NCBI RefSeq assembly: GCF_013423485.1
Contig: NZ_JABFFR010000019.1
Location: 62,001-126,000 of the forward strand
Source of the DNA: Azospirillum oleiclasticum
GTDB lineage: Bacteria > Pseudomonadota > Alphaproteobacteria > Azospirillales > Azospirillaceae
Reading direction: 5' to 3'
Length of the DNA stretch: 64,000 bases
The notes beneath the pieces are model-generated. The model was not told where the DNA came from. It saw only the letters and a program-made list of their open reading frames with translations, and did not search any database. The translations under genes were made by a program, and so were the position numbers. Below, one piece after another: positions 51,498 to 61,546 of this stretch (its first letter is position 1; every line of letters starts with the position of its first letter).

Positions 51498-53029
51498 TGG
51501 ACGGCCTGATCCTCCTGCTGCCGCTGATGATCCCGCTGGCCGCGGCGGCGCTGACGGCCATGCTGTGGCGCAGCGTGCGGGCGCAGCGCGCCGTGGGCGT
51601 CGCGGCGGCGGTGGCGCTGCTGGTCGCGGCGGTGACGCTGCTGGTCCGCGTGCTCGACGGCGGCGTGGTGGCGAGCCAGATGGGCGACTGGCGCGCCCCC
51701 TTCGGCATCACCTTCGTGGCCGACCGTTTCGCCGCCATCATGGTGGTGATCGCCGCCACCATGGCGCTGGCGACCACCGTCTACGGCCTCGCCCACGACG
51801 CGCTGGACCGCGAGCGGGCGGGCTTCCACCCGCTGTTCCACGGGCTGATCCTCGGCGTCATCGGGTCGTTCCTGACCGGCGACCTGTTCAACCTGTATGT
51901 CTGGTTCGAGGTGATGCTGATCGCGTCCTTCGGGCTGCTGATCCTCGGCGGTTCGCGGGAGCAGATCGACGGCGCGCTGAAATACGCCGTGCTCAATCTC
52001 GTCGGCACGACGGTGTTCCTGATCGGGGTCGGCTTCCTCTACGGCATCACCGGCACGCTGAACATGGCCGACCTCGCCGGCAAGGTGCCGCTGGCGGAGA
52101 ACCGCGGGCTGGTGTCGGCGACCGCGGTGATGCTGCTGGCCGCCTTCGGGCTGAAGGCCGCTGTCTTCCCGCTGTTCTTCTGGCTGCCCGCCTCCTACCA
52201 CACGGCCCCGCCGCCGGTGGCCGCGATCTTCGCGGCCCTGCTGACCAAGGTCGGCGTCTACGCGATGATCCGCGTCTTCACGCTGGTCTATGGCGGGGCC
52301 GCGGAATGGGTGGGGCCGGTGGTCGCGGTGTTGGCCGCGCTGACCATGCTGACCGGCGTGCTGGGGGCGGCCGCGCACTACGACATCCGCCGCATCCTGG
52401 CCTTCCACATCATCAGCCAGATCGGCTTCATGCTGCTGGGGCTGGCGGTGTGGACGCCGCTCGCGCTGGGCGGGGCGGTCCTCTACATCGTCCACCACAT
52501 CGTGGTGAAGGCGAACCTGTTCCTGATCGCCGGCGCCATCGAGCGGGCGGGCGGCTCCTACCAGCTCAAGGATCTGGGCGGGCTGTCGCGGTCGCAGCCC
52601 CTGCTGGCGGTTCTGTTCCTGATCCCCGCCCTGTCGCTGGCCGGCATCCCGCCGCTGTCGGGCTTCTGGGGCAAGCTCACGGTGATCCGCGCCGGGCTGG
52701 AGCAGGGGCATGCCTGGCTGGCCGGGGTGGCGCTGCTGGTCGGGCTGCTGACGCTCTATTCCATGATCAAGATCTGGAACTACGCCTTCTGGAAGGAGCC
52801 GCCGGAGGGAGCTCCCGCCGTCTCCGGCCTGACCGGACGCACGCGGCTGCTCATGCTGGCGCCCATCACGGCGCTGGCCGCCGTCACCCTGACCATCAGC
52901 CTGTGGGCCGAGCCCTTCGTGGCGGTGTCGCTGGAGGCCGCGGCGGAGCTCCTGTCGCCGACCGCCTACATCGCCGCCGTCCTCGGCTCCCCCGCCCCGG
53001 GTCCAACCGTCCTGGGAGCCTTGCCATGA
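51494..53029 (+). CDS. mrpD: Mrp antiporter subunit D
   Basis: A 511-residue ND4-like membrane protein with about fourteen helices. Conserved blocks include LYVWFEVMLIASFGLL (with the key Glu), FGLKAAVFPLFFWLPASYHTAPPPVAAIFAALLTKVG and HIVVKANLFLIAGAI. It is the proton-pumping-like core subunit together with MrpA. It overlaps mrpC and mrpE by 4 bp each. Confidence 0.95.
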   Translation: MMDGLILLLPLMIPLAAAALTAMLWRSVRAQRAVGVAAAVALLVAAVTLLVRVLDGGVVASQMGDWRAPFGITFVADRFAAIMVVIAATMALATTVYGLAHDALDRERAGFHPLFHGLILGVIGSFLTGDLFNLYVWFEVMLIASFGLLILGGSREQIDGALKYAVLNLVGTTVFLIGVGFLYGITGTLNMADLAGKVPLAENRGLVSATAVMLLAAFGLKAAVFPLFFWLPASYHTAPPPVAAIFAALLTKVGVYAMIRVFTLVYGGAAEWVGPVVAVLAALTMLTGVLGAAAHYDIRRILAFHIISQIGFMLLGLAVWTPLALGGAVLYIVHHIVVKANLFLIAGAIERAGGSYQLKDLGGLSRSQPLLAVLFLIPALSLAGIPPLSGFWGKLTVIRAGLEQGHAWLAGVALLVGLLTLYSMIKIWNYAFWKEPPEGAPAVSGLTGRTRLLMLAPITALAAVTLTISLWAEPFVAVSLEAAAELLSPTAYIAAVLGSPAPGPTVLGALP

Positions 53030-53349
53030 CCCTTCTCCGCTGGCTGGACCTCGCGGTCCTCTTCGTCAAGGAGCTGCTGCTGTCGGCTTGGCAGACGGCG
53101 TGGCTGATCCTCAGCCCACGGCGCGACTGGCGCCCGGCCATCGTCGCCGTGCCGCTCGACGTGACAAGCGACGCCGGCATCACGCTGCTGGCGGACATGG
53201 TGACGCTGACCCCCGGCACCACCAGCGTCCACGTGTCGGAGGACCGCTCCACCCTCTACGTCCACGTCATGAACTCGGCCGGACCGGAGGAAACCGCCGA
53301 GGCCATCAAGACCGGCTTCGAAACCAAGATCCGGAAGGTGCTGCCATGA
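53026..53349 (+). CDS. mrpE: Mrp antiporter subunit E (short form)
   Basis: A 107-residue protein. VPLDVTSDAGITLLADMVTLTPGTTSVHVSEDRSTLYVHVM is the MrpE core, placed after a single N-terminal hydrophobic stretch. It is shorter than the about 160-residue form found in many Mrp systems, having lost the first helices. It overlaps both neighbours by 4 bp. Confidence 0.88.
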   Translation: MTLLRWLDLAVLFVKELLLSAWQTAWLILSPRRDWRPAIVAVPLDVTSDAGITLLADMVTLTPGTTSVHVSEDRSTLYVHVMNSAGPEETAEAIKTGFETKIRKVLP

Positions 53350-53654
53350 CCCCGACGCTGTTCCTGACCTTTGCCACCCACGTCTCCATGACCGTTCTGC
53401 TGCTGTCGGCCGGCATCCTGACGCTGCGCCTGATGCGCGGGCCGTCGGCGGCCGACCGGCTGGTGGCGGTCGACATGCTGGGTCTCGTCGCCGCCGCCTG
53501 CTGCGCCGGGGCGGCGCTTCTGGCCGGCCACGCCGCCTTCCTGGACGTGGCGCTCGGTGTGGCGCTCGTCTCCTTCCTGGGCACCGCCGCCTTCGCCGGC
53601 CTGCTCGAACGGGCCGCCGATCAGGGCGGCGCCGCCCGCCTGCCCGCGGAGTGA
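53346..53654 (+). CDS. mrpF: Mrp antiporter subunit F
   Basis: A 102-residue membrane protein with three helices. LMRGPSAADRLVAVDMLGLVAAAC is the MrpF signature with the conserved Asp, followed by AFLDVALGVALVSFLGTAAFA. It overlaps mrpE by 4 bp; the next gene begins just after its stop. Confidence 0.92.
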   Translation: MTPTLFLTFATHVSMTVLLLSAGILTLRLMRGPSAADRLVAVDMLGLVAAACCAGAALLAGHAAFLDVALGVALVSFLGTAAFAGLLERAADQGGAARLPAE

Positions 53655-53659
53655 CCGCC

Positions 53660-54949
53660 ATGGCCGAGATCCTCGCCGCCATCCTGCTGCTCGCCGGCTC
53701 GGGCATCGTGCTGATCGCCGCGGTCGGCGTCGCCCGGCTGCCCGACGCGTACCTGCGCATGCACGCCGCCACCAAGGCCGGGGTGGTCGGGGCCGGCACG
53801 GTGCTGCTGGGGGCGGCCGTCGCCTTCGGCAGCCCGGAGGCCTGGCTGACCGTGCTGTTCGCGCTGGCCTGCCTGCTGCTGACCACGCCGATCGCCAGCC
53901 ATCTGCTGGGCCGCGCCGCCTATGTGTCGGGCGCCCCGCTGTGGCACGGCACGCAGGTCGACCACCTCGAGGGGGTGCTCGACCGCCGGCCGGCCCCGTC
54001 CGACCCCATCCGAACCGAAGGGAGGAGCACCGCCATGCCCACCATCCGCGATCTGGGCGCCCGCGACCTGCGCCGCGCCACGCCGACCGCAAAGGCCCCG
54101 ACCGCCCAGGCCCCCGAGGCCACGCGTGTGCGCCGCATCCTGGCGGTGCTGCCGCCGAACGGGGCCGGCGACACGGTGCTGGGCCACGCCGTCAGCGCGG
54201 CGCGGGTGCATGGCGCCGCGATCACCGGCCTGTCGGTGGTCGATCTGCCGCGGCTGGCGGAGGTCGGGCCGATGCCGGTGGGCGGCGGCACCTACGCCCG
54301 CATGATGGCCGACACCCGGCTTCGCCGCTGCCGCGAGCGCATGGCCGACGCGCTGGAGCGGTTCGAGGCCGACTGCCGCCGCTTCGGTTTGACCCACGCG
54401 CTGCGCCACGAGGAGGGCGACGCCGGCGCGCTGGTCGAGGCTGCCTCGGCCGCCCATGATCTGGTGCTGGTTCCGGCGACGCGCGCGCTCTGCGACGACG
54501 AGGCCGGCGACCCGCTGCGCACCGCGCTGGGGCTGCTCGCCCGCGGGGTGCGGCCGGTGGTGGTGGCCGCCGGCCCGGTGCGGCCGGTGCGCCGTGTCGC
54601 CTTCTGCCACGATGGCAGCGCGCGGGCGGCACGCACGCTCTCCTGGCTGGCCCAGCTCGGCCCCTGGCCGGAGGCCGAGGTGAGGCTGGTCGGGCTCGGC
54701 GAACCGTCGCACGCGCTCGACACCGCGCTGTCGGAGGGGGAATCGCTGTTGGTGGCGCACGGCCGCCGGTGCGCGCGCGGCGACACCGTGGCGGGCGGCG
54801 AGGATCTGCTGTCCGTGATCGCCGGCGGCCCGGCACCGGAGGTGGTGGTGATCGGCAACGCCGGGGGGCTGCTGCTGCCGATGCGGGTGTGCGCGAGTGC
54901 CGCACTGCGCGCGCTGCACGATCCCGACCGGCCGGTGGTGCTGGGATGA
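53660..54949 (+). CDS. Mrp subunit G fused to tandem universal stress protein domains
   Basis: A 429-residue fusion. Residues 1-95 are MrpG (GVARLPDAYLRMHAATKAGVVGAG, three helices). After a linker of about 45 residues come two Usp-like domains (about 150-275 and 280-429; RRILAVLPPNG and RRVAFCHDGSARAARTL openings). No stop lies between the parts. An internal ATG at 54035 is preceded by a strong GGGAGGAG, so a free Usp protein may also be made. The GGAG at 53647 favours the ATG at 53660 over GTG 53651. Usp domains would face the cytoplasm and could tie antiporter activity to nucleotide or stress signals. Confidence 0.87.
   Translation: MAEILAAILLLAGSGIVLIAAVGVARLPDAYLRMHAATKAGVVGAGTVLLGAAVAFGSPEAWLTVLFALACLLLTTPIASHLLGRAAYVSGAPLWHGTQVDHLEGVLDRRPAPSDPIRTEGRSTAMPTIRDLGARDLRRATPTAKAPTAQAPEATRVRRILAVLPPNGAGDTVLGHAVSAARVHGAAITGLSVVDLPRLAEVGPMPVGGGTYARMMADTRLRRCRERMADALERFEADCRRFGLTHALRHEEGDAGALVEAASAAHDLVLVPATRALCDDEAGDPLRTALGLLARGVRPVVVAAGPVRPVRRVAFCHDGSARAARTLSWLAQLGPWPEAEVRLVGLGEPSHALDTALSEGESLLVAHGRRCARGDTVAGGEDLLSVIAGGPAPEVVVIGNAGGLLLPMRVCASAALRALHDPDRPVVLG
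54021..54037 (+). promoter_or_regulatory. Internal ribosome-binding site and start in the G-Usp fusion
   Basis: GGGAGGAG (about 54020-54026) lies 8 bases before an in-frame ATG at 54035. The spacing and strength are as good as those of true starts in this operon. It would give a 304-residue protein containing only the Usp domains. Confidence 0.5.
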
Positions 54950-55000
54950 CCGCGGCACACCATCTATGTCCCGGCGCGCGCACACGGACAGGCGGGGGAC

Positions 55001-56424
55001 ATGGGGGTATCGGCGTGGATCGGGCGGGGCTTCACGCTGCCGTGGGTGGTGCGGCTGCCGCTGGTGGCGGCGGTGCTGATCTTCGCGGCGGCGGTGGGCA
55101 CCACCCAGACCGCCGTCGGCTGGATGTTCGGCCGCCAGGCGGATCAGACGCTGGGCCTCGCCTCGGCCGTGCTCGACACCGCGGCGGCGGCGGTGCAGCC
55201 CTATGTGGCGCTGGAAAGCCCGGCGCTGATGCAGGCGGCACTGGCGCGGCTTCTGGCGGCGGCACCCGGCCTGGACGTCCGCACCATCACGGTGCTCCGC
55301 CCGGACGGGTCGGTGCAGGCGGAGGCCGGGGCGCCGGAACGCCCGCCCCCCGGCCTGACCGGCCAGCCCGGCCGCTTCCTGTTCGATGCGGACGGCGACG
55401 GCGCCTGGCTCGCCCGGTCGCTGTCGGGAACCGAGCCGGTGACCGGCTGGATCGCCGTGCATGTGGATCTGGCGACGCTGTACGGCGAGCAGCGCTCGCT
55501 GCGCGCGGCGATGGCGGGTCTCGACCTGCTGCTCAGCGCCTGCGGCGCGCTGCTCGGCTACCTGCTGGTCAAGCGCATGCTGCGCCCGGTGGTGGCGCTG
55601 ACCGGCCGCATCGAGGCGGCGCAGCGTGGCTTGCCCGAGCTGGTGCCGGACCGGGAATTGCCGCCGCCGGGTACCGAGTTCGGCCGGCTGCTGCGCGGCT
55701 TCAACCGGATGGTGGTGGCGGCGCAGGAGCGCGAGCATCTGGCCGCCCAGCTCGCCGAGCAGGACAAGGCCGCCGTGCTCGGCCGGCTGGCCGCCACCGT
55801 CGCGCACGAGGTGCGCAACCCGCTGGGCGGGCTGATCAACACGGTCGACACCCTGAAGAGCTTCGGCGACGACCCGACGGTGCGCGCGCAGTCGCTGAGC
55901 CTGCTGGAGCGCGGGCTGGTCAGCATCGGGGAGGTGGTGCGCGCCGTGCTCGACACCTACCGGGCGCCGCCGCAGGGGCGCACGCTGGGTGCCGACGACT
56001 TCGCCGACCTGCGCTTGCTGACCGAGCCGGAGGCGACGCGGCGGCGGGTGGCCCTGGACTGGTCGGTCGATGTGCCGGAGCGCCTGCCGGTGGACGCGGT
56101 GCAGACCCGGCAGATCGTGCTGAACCTGCTGCTGAACGCCTGCGCCGCGACGCCGCCCGGCGGGCGGGTGCGCTTCACCGCGGGGGTGGACGAGGGGGCG
56201 CTGCGCATGGCGATCGCCGACGAGGGGCCGGGGCTGCCGGAACCGGTGGCCGGCCGGCTGACCGCGCCGACCGCCGCTGCGTCGGAGCCGGGCAACCGCT
56301 TCGGCATCGCCGTGGTGGTGCGGCTGGTGGAGACGCTGAACGGACGGGTGTCCGTCCGCTCCAGCCCCGGCGCGGGAACGGAGATCGCGCTGACCCTGCC
56401 CTTCGCCACCGAGGAGGCCACCCC

Positions 56425-56428
<4 letters not shown>
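55001..56428 (+). CDS. Sensor histidine kinase of the mrp operon
   Basis: A 475-residue membrane kinase. Two membrane helices (about 15-35 and 172-192) flank a periplasmic sensor of about 135 residues. A HAMP-like segment follows, then the H-box with His269 (VAHEVRNPLGGL), an N-box (NLLLNACAATPPGG), a G1-box (ADEGPGLPEP) and GNRFGIAVVVRLVETLNG. It should phosphorylate the response regulator encoded 4 bp into its end. The stimulus is unknown; cation stress or pH would suit the operon. Confidence 0.92.
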
Positions 56429-57758
<1,330 letters not shown>

Positions 57759-57762
<4 letters not shown>

Positions 57763-58139
57763 CCGCCCCCGCCTACGCCACACCCCGTTGGAAAGCGGCG
57801 CTTTACCTGTCGGTGCTCGGCGCCGGGCTGGGCTGGGCCGCCTGGGGCGATCTGGTCGGCGTGCGCGTGCTGACGGTCGGCGACACCGAGCCGGGCACGC
57901 TGGACCACTGCCTCGCCACCCACCTGCCGGAAACCACCAACGCCCTGGCCGCCCAGGCGGTGGGGCGCGCCTGCCGGTCCGCGGTGGCGGAGGGTGGACC
58001 GTCGCCCTACGCCGCCTGCATCCTCTCCTCGCTCGACGGCATGCTGTCGCGCCAGGGGGCCGCGACGACCGAGCGGGCCTGCCGCGCCGGGCCGGAAGAG
58101 GCATCCCTTGACGGCGGGGAGCCGCGTCCACACCTGTAG
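57759..58139 (+). CDS. Small membrane-anchored protein of unknown function
   Basis: A 126-residue protein with one hydrophobic segment (about residues 13-30, AALYLSVLGAGLGWAAWG) and a C-terminal part with three cysteines (DHCLATH, GRACRSA, AACILSS) and a fourth near the end. Orientation and cysteines suggest a periplasmic domain. It overlaps the regulator stop by 4 bp, so it is part of the operon. No family is recognised. Confidence 0.65.
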
Positions 58140-58397
58140 GCCACTTGGATCCGGGCCCCTCTGGCGACTTAGACGTGGTCGCGATGTCGGATCTCTTCAC
58201 CTGCTCTTGCGCCGACGGGCGTGACCGCACTTGGAGGGACCGATGCCCCCATGGACCAGCGACCCCACAGCCTGCCACCCGCCGGATGTCCCGACGACGT
58301 GCTGCGCCGCATCCGCCGACGGCGCGGTCGCGTAACGGCAGGACACGCCCTCCCGAATCCACGCTCACTGCCAACCAAGGAAAACACGAGGACCGCA

Positions 58398-58997
58398 ATG
58401 GACCAGACCGAACGCCAGATCATCGACGACCTGTTCGCCAAGCTGCGCCAAGCCGAGGCCCAGTCCGGCCCGCGCGATGCCCAGGCGGAGGCCTACATCC
58501 GCGATCAGGTCGCCCGCCAGCCCGCCGCCCCCTACATCATGGCCCAGTCCATCGTGATGATGGAGCAGGGCTTGGCCGCGCTGCAGGGCCGCGTCGAGGA
58601 GCTGGAGCGCCAGCAGCGCGAGCGCCCGGCCGCATCCGGTGGCGGCGGGCTGTTCGGCAGCCTGTTCGGCGGCGGCCGTCCCGCCACTCCCGCCCCGGCG
58701 CCGCAGCGGATGGGCATGGGCGCCTCGCCCTGGGGGCAGCAGCCGCAGACGCCGGCCTACGGCGATCCGCGCGTCGCCGGCTACGCCAACCCGCACCAGC
58801 AGCGGCCCGGCGGCGGCTTCATGGCCGGGGCTGCGCAGACGGCGATGGGTGTGGCCGGCGGCATGCTGCTGGGCAGCGCGCTCGCCAGCGCCTTCTCCGG
58901 CGGCGAGGCGGCGGCGGCGGAAGCCGCCAGCGCCGTCACCGAGCAGCTTCCGGAGGATCCGGGCTTCGAGGACATGGGCTTCGACGAGGAGCTGTAA
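58398..58997 (+). CDS. DUF2076 family protein
   Basis: A 199-residue protein. MDQTERQIIDDLFAKLRQAE opens the family's helical domain (about 1-80), followed by a Gly/Pro/Gln-rich linker with GGGLFGSLFGGGR. A hydrophobic glycine-rich segment (AAQTAMGVAGGMLLGSALASAFSG) and an acidic tail complete it. The ATG at 58398 follows CGAGGA. DUF2076 proteins are of unknown function, thought to be periplasmic ligand binders. The 258 bp before it holds no gene I can support. Confidence 0.82.
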   Translation: MDQTERQIIDDLFAKLRQAEAQSGPRDAQAEAYIRDQVARQPAAPYIMAQSIVMMEQGLAALQGRVEELERQQRERPAASGGGGLFGSLFGGGRPATPAPAPQRMGMGASPWGQQPQTPAYGDPRVAGYANPHQQRPGGGFMAGAAQTAMGVAGGMLLGSALASAFSGGEAAAAEAASAVTEQLPEDPGFEDMGFDEEL

Positions 58998-59030
58998 GGT
59001 CCGCGTGTAACCCTCTCCCGCTCCCGGGGC

Positions 59031-59966
59031 GGGCTATCGGATTCACAGTTCGCGTTGCGTTGCGAGGAGAGCGACGCCCCGTTCAGCGGCTTGGAATTCG
59101 AGCCAGCCTTGGTGCATGACGACGGGTCCCGGCTTTCCGTAGTCGCCGGTCCATCCTCCGAGCCTGGCGCAGACCCAGGCGGCGTAGGCAAGCGAGCCCT
59201 GGGGGTGGGGATTTTTCTGTCGTGCGGTCTTTGCCTTGCAGCGTTTCGCACCAGGCGTCCAGGAGCACCGCGTCCTCGGGATCGAAGGCGTCGAGCAGCG
59301 GGCGCAGTGGTGCCGGCCCCTCACGGCCATCGCGGGCATGGACGAGTTGCTGGATGGTGATGGCCGCGATCACGGTGGCCATCACCAGCCGGGCCACCGC
59401 ATCCTGATCCTCGATCAGCAGGTGTTCGATGTCGAACCCTTGGGTCTTCAGGGTGCGGAACACCTGCTCGATCGCCCAGCGGCGACGGTACAGATCGATC
59501 ACGGCGAAGGCTTGGGCGAGGTCCGTCACGCCGGGCGCCGTCCAGCCAGCGCCGGCTTTCCTTCGCCGCCACCGGCGTCGGCTCCGGCGGTCCTCACGCC
59601 GGCCCGCTTCCCGCGTCAGGAAGCTCGCCGTCACCAGCCCGATGATCGCTCCATCCTCGGCGTCCACCGCCAGCACGGGATGACGATAAAGACCGCCCCC
59701 GCCTTGGGAGCGGACCACCGTTGTGTCCTGGATCGCCAGGATCGACCGGCCATGACAGCGCTCCGAGCCGTCCGACGGCCCGCCTCGGCCGCCATCTCAT
59801 CCACCGTCGCCGCCTCATTGCGCAGAAGACGCGTCAAGCGGATCTCACCCGCCCGGCTTCCGCCAAGCCGGCGAACCCGAACGCCACGCCCTCCCGACTC
59901 TGACCGCACAACCGAATCAGAAACTCGGAGGACACGCAATCCTCGTTGTGTGAATGCCATAGCCCG
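59031..59966 (-). mobile_element. Decayed IS4-type insertion sequence
   Basis: The element is 936 bp. Terminal inverted repeats of 17 bp match at 15 positions: GGGCTATCGGATTCACA at 59031-59047 and the complement of TGTGAATGCCATAGCCC at 59950-59966. The repeats continue outward into CCCTCTCCCGC-type sequence on both sides (59011 and 59984). The only gene inside is a broken transposase. Target duplications could not be seen. Confidence 0.75.
59043..59960 (-). pseudogene. IS4-family transposase remnant
   Basis: Pieces of one DDE transposase lie in different frames. First (about 59960-59740) RAGEIRLTRLLRNEAATVDEMAAEAGRRTA; then after a frame change VVRSQGGGGLYRHPVLAVDAEDGAIIGLV. A further shift gives KESRRWLDGA, and a deletion joins it to DLYRRRWAIEQVFRTLKTQGFD, the conserved YREK-like region. 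The tail (RQKNPHPQGSLAYAAWVCARLGGW) is in yet another frame. At least three frame changes and an internal loss make it inactive. Confidence 0.8.
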
Positions 59967-59990
59967 CCGGAGGCGGGAGAGGGTGTCATC

Positions 59991-60686
59991 TCACTCCAAA
60001 AAATCGCAATGCGCCGCGACGTGGGCGGCAAGGCCGAGCGTGTGGTCGCGGACGAGGCGTTCGGCGAGGTCGGCGTCGCGCTGCTCCAACGCCTTGATGA
60101 TGGCCTTGTGATCGTTGATCGACCGCTCCGCTCGGTTGTTCTGGCCGATGGTCAGCTTGCGGATCGCGCGGATGTGGATCAGCAGGTTGTCGGTCATCTC
60201 CTGGATCAGCTTGGAGCCGCTGAGCCGGATGATGCTCTTGTGGAAGTCCAGATTGGCTTCCGAATATTCGGTCACATGGTCGGTCGGGCTGCGCTGCTCG
60301 AAATTCGCGAAGAGCTGCCAGAGCCTGTGGATCTCCTCGCCCGACGCCGACTGCGTCGCCAGCCGGGCGGCCATGCTTTCCAGCGCCGCCCAGACATGGA
60401 TCATCTCGATGATCTCCTGCTTGGTCTTGCGCACCACGAAGATGCCGCGGCGCGGCAGCAGGCGGATGAAACCCTCCTGCTCCAGCAGGGTCAGCGCCTC
60501 GCGGATCGGGGTGCGGCTGACGCCCAGCAGGTCGCTCAACTGCCGCTCGTCCAGCCGCACCTCCTCGGGATGGTCGTAGATGTCCATCTCCGTGATCGCC
60601 TGCTTCAGCGCCTGGTAGGCCTGGTTGCGGAAGGTGGTGGTGGTGGCGAGCGGCTGAACCTTCAGCGACGGCATGGACGTCGTCAT
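59991..60686 (-). CDS. GntR-family regulator (FCD type)
   Basis: A 231-residue protein. The winged helix reads RLDERQLSDLLGVSRTPIREALTLLEQEGFI, followed by an FCD ligand domain (HVWAALESMAARLA, NLDFHKSIIRLSGS, HKAIIKALEQRD). The ATG at 60686 follows AAGGATCACCG. It may control the glyoxylate genes glxR-hyi-gcl about 1 kb away or the adjacent membrane protein. The palindrome at 60769-60781 is a candidate binding site. Confidence 0.88.
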   Translation of the reverse strand: MTTSMPSLKVQPLATTTTFRNQAYQALKQAITEMDIYDHPEEVRLDERQLSDLLGVSRTPIREALTLLEQEGFIRLLPRRGIFVVRKTKQEIIEMIHVWAALESMAARLATQSASGEEIHRLWQLFANFEQRSPTDHVTEYSEANLDFHKSIIRLSGSKLIQEMTDNLLIHIRAIRKLTIGQNNRAERSINDHKAIIKALEQRDADLAERLVRDHTLGLAAHVAAHCDFLE

Positions 60687-60768
60687 CGGTGATCCTTCAC
60701 AGGCAGGCGCGACAGGGGTGCACGGGAAACCTGCCGGAAAGCGGAGCCGTCCGGGCAGACGGATTCCC

Positions 60769-60781
60769 GTATAACACATAC
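60769..60781. promoter_or_regulatory. GTAT-N5-ATAC palindrome upstream of the GntR gene
   Basis: GTATAACACATAC is a perfect 4-bp inverted repeat with a five-base centre, lying between the divergent GntR and membrane-protein genes. This size and spacing suit an FCD-type GntR operator. Only one copy was found. Confidence 0.3.
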
Positions 60782-60939
60782 CAGATGCGCCTGAGAACCG
60801 CGCCGCGCCACCCCTTTCCACACAACAGCGGTAAAGTGACCGATCGCCACCCCCCGACCAGCGGCCCCATTGACAGCCAGCCGAGCGGGGTGCCACACCC
60901 TGCCCCCTCGAATCGGGACGGCGACAGGAGATCGGCTGG

Positions 60940-61485
60940 ATGGTGACGCTCACCGAGCAGGCCGATGTCGACTATCTCCTGATCTCGGCGATCTTCGCGG
61001 CGATCACCAGCGGCCTGCTGGGTGCGTTCCTGCTGGCCACCGTCCACGGCCAGCACGCGGCGGCCCGGCAGGCAGGCGCCCTGTCGCCGCTGTTCGCCGC
61101 CTGGATCCTGCCGTTGGGCCTGCTGCTGGGTGCCTTCTGGACGCTCGCGGCGCCGGCGACGACGTCCGTCGGCGTGGCCGCTGCCACATCCGCGCTGGTG
61201 ATGGTGCTGCTGGCGATGCCGGACGTGCACGCGCACACACCGGCGACCCGCGTGGTCGCCGGGGCTCTGTGGGGGATCGCGCGGATGACGCTGCTGCTGA
61301 GCCCCGCCGTGGTGCTGGACGCCGCACCGGCCTGGGCTCTGTGGTTCGGGCTGGCCGGACTGGTGGATGCCGTGGCGCCGGCGGCCGGCGGCGAGGACCA
61401 GGGTGTGCGCGCCGCGCGCATCGGCGGGGCGGTCAACGGCGCGGTGCTGGCCACGCTGCCGGTGTTCCTGTTCCTGACGAAGTGA
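60940..61485 (+). CDS. Membrane protein of unknown function
   Basis: A 181-residue protein with about five hydrophobic segments (roughly 13-33, 49-68, 74-92, 103-123, 130-145) and a hydrophobic C-terminus. Sequence is low in distinctive motifs. The ATG at 60940 has AGGAG nine bases upstream. It is divergent from the GntR gene and followed by a hairpin at 61511-61536. No family recognised. Confidence 0.65.
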   Translation: MVTLTEQADVDYLLISAIFAAITSGLLGAFLLATVHGQHAAARQAGALSPLFAAWILPLGLLLGAFWTLAAPATTSVGVAAATSALVMVLLAMPDVHAHTPATRVVAGALWGIARMTLLLSPAVVLDAAPAWALWFGLAGLVDAVAPAAGGEDQGVRAARIGGAVNGAVLATLPVFLFLTK

Positions 61486-61510
61486 GTGGACGCGTTCGGC
61501 CCCCCTCCCG

Positions 61511-61536
61511 ACCTCCCCCCGCTCTCGCAGGGGGAG
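61511..61536. terminator. Hairpin between convergent genes
   Basis: CCTCCCCC / GGGGGAGG form an 8-bp stem with a ten-base loop, between the membrane protein and glxR stops. There is no T tract, so any terminator role is tentative. Confidence 0.35.
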
Positions 61537-61546
61537 GAGAATAAGC

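Noticed and set aside
58221..58397. A 59-residue N-terminal extension of the DUF2076 protein
   Set aside because: The family starts at MDQTERQII; the extra part is Arg/Pro-rich and a good ribosome site precedes 58398.
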